This document shows positions 22,754 to 26,341 of a stretch of 26,341 nucleotides of DNA, piece by piece; position 1 is the first letter of the stretch; each line of letters begins with the position of its first letter. This stretch comes from Pseudomonadota bacterium (lineage in GTDB: Bacteria; Pseudomonadota; Gammaproteobacteria; Burkholderiales; SG8-39): positions 1 to 26,341 of the forward strand of contig JAJZUK010000001.1 of the NCBI GenBank assembly GCA_021847125.1. Reading direction: 5' to 3'. The notes under the pieces are model-generated. The model made no database searches. It was not told where the DNA came from and saw nothing but the letters and a program-made list of their open reading frames with translations. The translations under genes and the position numbers were made by a program.

Positions 22754-23266
22754 TTACAACTTGGCGAGTTCCGCCCGGTACAGCGCCAGCATCGCCGGGC
22801 CGAAGCAGGCGAACACGATTTGCTGGATCCCGGGCTCGGCTGCGGCGATCCGGGCGCATTCGCGCAGCGCGATGCACGTCGCCTGCGGCGGGGGATAGCC
22901 GTAGACGCCGCAGCTGATTGCGGGAAACGCAATACGGCCCGCCCCGTGTGCCAGCGCCAGCGCCAGGCTCTCGCGATAGCAGGAGGCGAGCAGCTCCGGC
23001 TCGCCCCGCGAGCCGCCCTGCCATACCGGACCTACGGTGTGGATCACAAACCTGGCCGGCAGGCGGTAGCCGCGCGTGAGCTTGGCCTGACCGGTGGCGC
23101 AGCCGTGCAGCGTGCGGCATTCGGCGAGCAGTTCGGGACCGGCGGCGCGGTGGATCGCGCCGTCCACGCCGCCGCCGCCGAGGAGCGAGTTGTTGGCGGC
23201 GTTGACGATGGCATCCACCTGCAGCGTGGTGATGTCGGCTTCGACGGCGATAAGCTTGTCGTGCAT
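22754..23266 (-). CDS. Macro-domain protein (probable ADP-ribose/O-acetyl-ADP-ribose deacetylase)
   Basis: A 170-residue stand-alone macro domain of the YmdB/MacroD type. The ADP-ribose-binding motifs are complete: [23 protein letters not shown] (21-43) and ISCGVYGYP (117-125), plus the family block [11 protein letters not shown]. Such enzymes hydrolyse O-acetyl-ADP-ribose or remove mono-ADP-ribose from proteins. ATG at 23266. It heads the second minus-strand run and is divergent to the DUF924 gene. No ADP-ribosyltransferase gene is visible nearby, so a toxin-antidote pairing is not supported here. Confidence 0.94.
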   Translation of the reverse strand: MHDKLIAVEADITTLQVDAIVNAANNSLLGGGGVDGAIHRAAGPELLAECRTLHGCATGQAKLTRGYRLPARFVIHTVGPVWQGGSRGEPELLASCYRESLALALAHGAGRIAFPAISCGVYGYPPPQATCIALRECARIAAAEPGIQQIVFACFGPAMLALYRAELAKL

Positions 23267-23319
23267 GAGCGGATTCTACCGTACCCGGAAAAGGCAGGCC
23301 TGCGCAGCCGCGGCGCGGC

Positions 23320-23348
23320 TTGTTGGATGGCGCGAGCCGGTGCAGAAT
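23320..23348 (+). promoter_or_regulatory. Candidate promoter for the DUF924 gene
   Basis: TTGTTG and CAGAAT are spaced by 17 bases in the 129-base divergent spacer, 48 bases before the DUF924 ATG. On the opposite strand TAGAAT at 23274-23279 sits just before the macro-domain ATG but lacks a -35. Weak matches only. Confidence 0.28.
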
Positions 23349-23395
23349 CGAAAGGTCTGCCGCATTTCGCGGCCAGCGCCCGGATCGAGACCGCG

Positions 23396-23956
23396 ATGAC
23401 TGCAATCCCGCAGCGCTATGCGCACCAGGACATCCTGCGCTTCTGGTTCGAAGAAATCCCGCCTTCGCAGTGGTGGGCGAAGGACGATGCGTTCGACCAG
23501 GCGATGCGCGCGAGATTCGCGGAAGTCCACGCGCAGGCGACGCGCTGCGAACTGTTCGAATGGAGAACGGAGGCGCGGGGCCGGCTGGCGGAAGTCATCG
23601 TCCTCGACCAGTTCTCGCGCAACCTGTTCCGCGGCTCGCCCCTGGCCTTCGCCAGCGATCCGCTGGCCTTGGCCCTGGCGCAGGAGGCCATCGCCGCCGG
23701 AGCGGATGCGGCGCTGAGCCCGATAGAGCGCAGTTTTCTTTATCTGCCTTTCATGCACAGCGAGTCTCTCGCCATTCATGCGATCGCGATCGAGCTGTAC
23801 CGCAAGAACGGCATCGCGGGCAATCTGGATTTCGAGATCAAGCACAAGAACATCATCGAGCGCTTCGGCCGCTATCCGCATCGAAACGCCATCCTGGGCA
23901 GGCCGTCCACGGACGAAGAAATCGAATTCCTGAAGCAGCCGGGATCCGGTTTCTGA
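23396..23956 (+). CDS. DUF924 family protein
   Basis: A 186-residue protein of the DUF924 family, helical and distantly TPR-like. Family blocks are ILRFWFEEIPPSQWWAKDDAFD near the start, VIVLDQFSRNLFRG in the middle and YLPFMHSESL followed by FGRYPHRNAILGR at the end. The reading frame stays open far upstream, antisense to the macro-domain gene. I placed the start at ATG 23396 because the family N-terminus begins a few residues later. Biochemical function is not known to me. Confidence 0.92.
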   Translation: MTAIPQRYAHQDILRFWFEEIPPSQWWAKDDAFDQAMRARFAEVHAQATRCELFEWRTEARGRLAEVIVLDQFSRNLFRGSPLAFASDPLALALAQEAIAAGADAALSPIERSFLYLPFMHSESLAIHAIAIELYRKNGIAGNLDFEIKHKNIIERFGRYPHRNAILGRPSTDEEIEFLKQPGSGF

Positions 23957-24138
23957 GCGTTTGGAAAAAATAGTAGAGTCTACGCCCGCTGCCTCAGCCC
24001 TTGCCCGGAGAGCCGCGCCAGTTCTTGATCTCCGGCCACATGGTTGTCTGGAGGTCGCCCGGGATGCCCGCAGTGGCCCGGCGTTCGCTATACTCGGCAT
24101 AGAATGCAGGCTGCGGGGAATCTTCCAAGAGAAAATAT
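23957..24138. other. Spacer between DUF924 and LarA-like genes
   Basis: This 182-base gap has an inverted repeat CCGGAGA (24005-24011) / TCTCCGG (24029-24035) with a 17-base loop, and a TATACT box at 24089-24094, 45 bases before the next ATG, without a recognisable -35. No convincing gene was seen on either strand. Confidence 0.4.
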
Positions 24139-25446
24139 ATGATCGAAGACAGAATCGAGGTCAACATCGCCGGGGGGCTCGACATCGCGCTGCCGCCCAT
24201 GGCCGGCGTAAGGCAGAAGTTCACCACCACCCGGATCGACGACATCGATGCCGCCGTGGCGCGCGAGTTCGAGCGGCCGGAAATACGCGCGAGCATCAAG
24301 CGCGGCGCGCGTATCGCCGTCGGCTGCGGCAGCCGCGGCGTGGCCAATTACGCGCAGATCGCGCGCGCCGTCGTCGCGCAGATCAAAGCCCTGGGCGGCG
24401 ACCCGTTCGTCTTCCCCGCCATGGGCAGCCACGGCGCCGCCACCGCCGAAGGACAGCGCCAGGTGCTCGAAGGCGCCGGCATCACCGAGGCTTTCGTCGG
24501 CGCACCGATACGCGCCTCCATGGATACGATGGAGACCGGGCGCATGGCCGACGGCACGCCCGTGTATGCGGACGCCATCGCCGCCGCCGCCGACGGCATC
24601 GTGCTCATCAACCGGATCAAGCCGCACACCACGTTCCGCGGCGCGATCGAAAGCGGCATCACCAAAATGATGACCGTGGGCATGGGCAAGATCAAGGGCG
24701 CGGCGACGCTGCACACGCACGGCATGGACCGCTTTCCCACGGTGCTGCCCGAGGCGGCGGACGTGGTGATGGCGCGCCTGCCGTTCCTGTTCGGCGTCGC
24801 CGCGGTGGAGAACGCCCACGACGACACCGCGCTGATCGAATGCATCCCCGCCGCGCGCCTGCATGTGCGCGAGCCCGAGCTGCTCGCCATGGCCAAGGAC
24901 AGGATGGCACGCCTCTTCTTCGACGAGATCGACGTCCTGGTGATCGACGAAATGGGCAAGGAGATCAGCGGTACCGGCTTCGACCCCAACGTCACCGGGC
25001 GCAACAAGCGCTTTGTCGACTGGCCCGGCGGGCCGGTGGTCAAGAAGATCGCGGTGCTCGGCCTGACCGAACGCACCCACGGCAACGCCACGGGGATCGG
25101 CTCGGCCGACGTCATCACCATGCGGCTGTTTCGCGACATCGACATCGGCCCGACCTACGCCAACTGCATCACCTCGACCTTCCTCGACAGCGCCGCCATT
25201 CCGATGATCATGAACACCGACCGCGAGGCGGTGCAGCTCGCGGTGAAGACGGTCCTGCGCGTCAAGCCGGCCGACGCCCGCATTGTGCACATCCGCAACA
25301 CGCTCGAGCTGCAGCGCATCCGCGTCTCCGCGCCGCTGCTGGCCGAGGTGCGCCGCCAGCCGGAGCGTTTCGAAATCCTGGGCGAGCCCGCGCCGTGGGT
25401 GTTCGGGGCGGATGGCAGCCTGGCGAAGGTGGAGTCGAAACACTGA
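24139..25446 (+). CDS. LarA-like (DUF2088) nickel-dependent racemase-family protein
   Basis: A 435-residue protein with the lactate racemase N-terminal (DUF2088) fold. Visible features are GSRGVANYAQIARA (R66) where LarA has its substrate-binding DxTR motif, AMGSHGAAT with H98, KPHTTFRGAIESGITK with H163 and K176 matching the LarA histidine and cofactor-attaching lysine by my alignment, and LHTHGM with H192/H194. LarA uses a nickel-pincer nucleotide made by LarB, LarC and LarE; none of these is encoded here. The true substrate is unknown and lactate racemase activity should not be assumed. The ATG is preceded by AAGAGA. It is single on its strand, followed by the accessory segment. Confidence 0.85.
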   Translation: MIEDRIEVNIAGGLDIALPPMAGVRQKFTTTRIDDIDAAVAREFERPEIRASIKRGARIAVGCGSRGVANYAQIARAVVAQIKALGGDPFVFPAMGSHGAATAEGQRQVLEGAGITEAFVGAPIRASMDTMETGRMADGTPVYADAIAAAADGIVLINRIKPHTTFRGAIESGITKMMTVGMGKIKGAATLHTHGMDRFPTVLPEAADVVMARLPFLFGVAAVENAHDDTALIECIPAARLHVREPELLAMAKDRMARLFFDEIDVLVIDEMGKEISGTGFDPNVTGRNKRFVDWPGGPVVKKIAVLGLTERTHGNATGIGSADVITMRLFRDIDIGPTYANCITSTFLDSAAIPMIMNTDREAVQLAVKTVLRVKPADARIVHIRNTLELQRIRVSAPLLAEVRRQPERFEILGEPAPWVFGADGSLAKVESKH

Positions 25447-25515
25447 GTTTCGGCGGTCTCTGTTAAGCTCGGCGCCAGTCCACGACGGATTGTCGATTGG
25501 AGTATTCTTCGCAAT

Positions 25516-25740
25516 ATGAAGATAGCCACCGGAAAAGTTGTCGGGGGTAAAGTCGTAGTCGAGGGTGTAACCCTCGAAGAGGGCGCGTCGGTGACTGTTC
25601 TGGCCAAAGACGACGATGGCGGCTTCACCCTGTCCGCTGAGGAGGAGGCCGAACTGCTTCTTTCTATCGCCGAGGCCGATCGTGGGGAGACCGTTTCCGC
25701 CGAAGAGGTGCTTGCAAGGCTCGCCCGCCGCCGTCGCTGA
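25516..25740 (+). CDS. Putative type II antitoxin
   Basis: A 74-residue acidic protein. The N-terminal third (MKIATGKVVGGKVVVEG ... GASVTVLAKDD) looks like a small beta-strand DNA-binding or dimerisation fold, and the C-terminus (SAEEEAELLLSIAEADRGETVSAEEVLARLARRRR) is a helix pair of the kind that wraps a RelE/ParE toxin. I recognise this as an antitoxin commonly paired with ParE-type toxins, from similarity in memory only. It lies six bases upstream of the toxin gene in the usual antitoxin-first order. Such antitoxins often repress their own operon; no clear operator was seen upstream. Confidence 0.75.
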   Translation: MKIATGKVVGGKVVVEGVTLEEGASVTVLAKDDDGGFTLSAEEEAELLLSIAEADRGETVSAEEVLARLARRRR

Positions 25741-25746
25741 AAGACC

Positions 25747-26046
25747 GTGGAAGTTCGGGTAACAAGGCGAGCGCGAGGACACATTGATCGCGCTGCACTT
25801 TGGTGGGACGAGAATCGCCCTCTTGCCCCGGAGGCATTCGACGAAGAACTTGCGGAGGCGTTTTCGCTTCTTAGCGCTGAACCTGGCATTGGCGCGCCAG
25901 CATTGAATGTACGCGCGCGAGGCGTAAGGCGAGTGCATCTCGCGCGAATTCACTACTATCTTTACTATCGTGTCCGCGGTGGCCGAGTTGAAGTACTAGC
26001 GCTCTGGCACACCAGCCGCGGCACCGTTCCCTTTCTCAAGCCGTAG
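25747..26046 (+). CDS. RelE/ParE-family toxin
   Basis: A 99-residue basic protein of the RelE/ParE superfamily. The fold markers are VRVTRRARGHIDRAALWWDENRP at the N-terminus, a helix with FDEELAEAFSLLSAEPGIG, and the C-terminal strands RVHLARIHYYLYYRV ... VEVLALWHTSRG. The R-V-H ... Y-Y ... W-H-T pattern is typical of the ParE branch, which targets DNA gyrase, but RelE-like mRNA cleavage cannot be excluded. It starts with GTG, six bases after the antitoxin stop. Base composition is less GC-rich than the genes to the left, consistent with horizontal acquisition. Confidence 0.85.
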   Translation: MEVRVTRRARGHIDRAALWWDENRPLAPEAFDEELAEAFSLLSAEPGIGAPALNVRARGVRRVHLARIHYYLYYRVRGGRVEVLALWHTSRGTVPFLKP

Positions 26047-26072
26047 ATTGTGGCGCGACCAACGTCAAGAAA

Positions 26073-26255
26073 ATGACCAAAGACGACAAACGCATCACAC
26101 GTGGTCGCTTTGCGGGTAAGAAGATTACGTTCGCGTCGACGGAACGAATCGAGGAGTTCACACAACTGGCCTCCGATTTCATGGGGCAGGTTTTCGATTT
26201 TCTGCCGGGGGAGTACTTGATTAGTTGTACTGTGTTAAATAATAAGGCATTATAG
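26073..26255 (+). pseudogene. Short ORF after the toxin, probably truncated at its 3' end
   Basis: A 60-residue reading frame, MTKDDKRITRGRFAGKKITF ... GQVFDFLPGEYLIS, then CTVLNNKAL and a stop. The first ~50 residues look like a genuine soluble domain that recurs near toxin-antitoxin genes (impression from memory, not a named family). The last nine residues come from an AT-rich stretch of different character, suggesting the original C-terminus was cut off by an insertion near 26225. It begins 26 bases after the toxin stop, so it may have been the third gene of that operon. If it is instead a complete 60-residue protein, its function is unknown. Confidence 0.5.
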
Positions 26256-26341
26256 CGACATCTTCAAGTGATTTTGGAGGTGTGCTGTGGCCAAAAGTCT
26301 GGAATCGCGATTTGAACGCTATGTGGATGTGATGATTGAAT
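26224..26341 (+). mobile_element. Probable left end of an insertion sequence (runs off the window)
   Basis: From about 26224 the sequence becomes AT-rich, interrupts the preceding ORF, and leads within about 60 bases to a gene whose N-terminus resembles a transposase. The terminal inverted repeat cannot be verified because the other end is outside the window. A small inverted repeat (ATAAT / ATTAT) lies at 26239-26253. The boundary is an estimate. Confidence 0.4.
26287..26341 (+). CDS. N-terminus of a probable IS701-like transposase (3' end outside window)
   Basis: The window ends 18 codons into a gene starting GTG at 26287 behind a strong Shine-Dalgarno GGAGGT (26276-26281, five-base spacing). 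The visible protein is MAKSLESRFERYVDVMIE. The RF-x-x-Y-x-x-x-(I/L) pattern at the extreme N-terminus resembles IS701-family DDE transposases. With so few residues the family call is tentative, but the ribosome-binding site makes a real gene likely. Confidence 0.45.
   Translation, partial: MAKSLESRFERYVDVMIE

Noticed and set aside
22754..23266. Macro domain as antidote of a DarTG-like ADP-ribosylation toxin system
   Set aside because: The motifs are of the YmdB/MacroD type and no DNA- or protein-ADP-ribosyltransferase lies next to it.
22739..23395. Upstream extension of the DUF924 reading frame to 22739
   Set aside because: It is antisense to the macro-domain gene and has no recognisable domain; the family N-terminus begins just after ATG 23396.
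23994..24138. Minus-strand peptide ending TTMWPEIKNWRGSPGKG in the DUF924–LarA spacer
   Set aside because: It reads coherently but has no plausible start or ribosome-binding site in the spacer, and continues upstream only as the antisense of the LarA-like gene.

Overview
The window is GC-rich, densely packed bacterial chromosome. Protein similarity and gene order (rsmB–DUF4390–ntrY–ntrX–trkA–trkH on one strand; fmt–def opposite lysM–dprA–smg–topB) suggest a betaproteobacterium, probably Nitrosomonadales or Burkholderiales in the broad sense. The genus cannot be read from this alone. No rRNA, tRNA or CRISPR array was seen. No stretch over 300 bases lacks a gene; the longest gap is 259 bases, upstream of topB.

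Layout. (1) 1-926, plus strand: the 3' end of metH and a small RidA-family gene. (2) 11797 down to 1017, minus strand: a long co-directional run. It holds def and fmt (initiator-methionine formylation and deformylation), htpX (membrane protease), rsmB (16S rRNA m5C methyltransferase), a DUF4390 protein, an NtrY-type sensor kinase with an NtrX-like partner, then trkA and trkH (potassium uptake). Several junctions overlap or nearly touch, so an envelope/nitrogen-type two-component system is physically linked to potassium transport. (3) 11906-17561, plus strand: a secreted LysM protein, dprA, smg and topB. The topB leader carries a decayed copy of the topB start. (4) 23266 down to 17593, minus strand: a macro-domain protein, a VanZ-like membrane protein, a thioredoxin-like [2Fe-2S] ferredoxin, an alpha/beta hydrolase, threonine deaminase with ACT domain, an isochorismatase-family hydrolase and rlmL. 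(5) 23396-25446, plus strand: a DUF924 protein and a LarA-like (DUF2088) protein. (6) 25516 to the end: a less GC-rich accessory segment with a type II toxin-antitoxin pair, a short third ORF that looks truncated, and the start of what is probably a transposase running off the edge.

Most of the window is housekeeping. The observations most worth a second look are the duplicated topB start encoding a 29-residue upstream ORF, an NtrX-like regulator whose AAA+ domain has lost its ATPase and sigma-54 contact motifs, the histone-H1-like tail on topoisomerase III, and the right-hand junction where a toxin-antitoxin locus appears to be cut by an insertion sequence. I see no complete unknown multi-gene defence or biosynthetic system.
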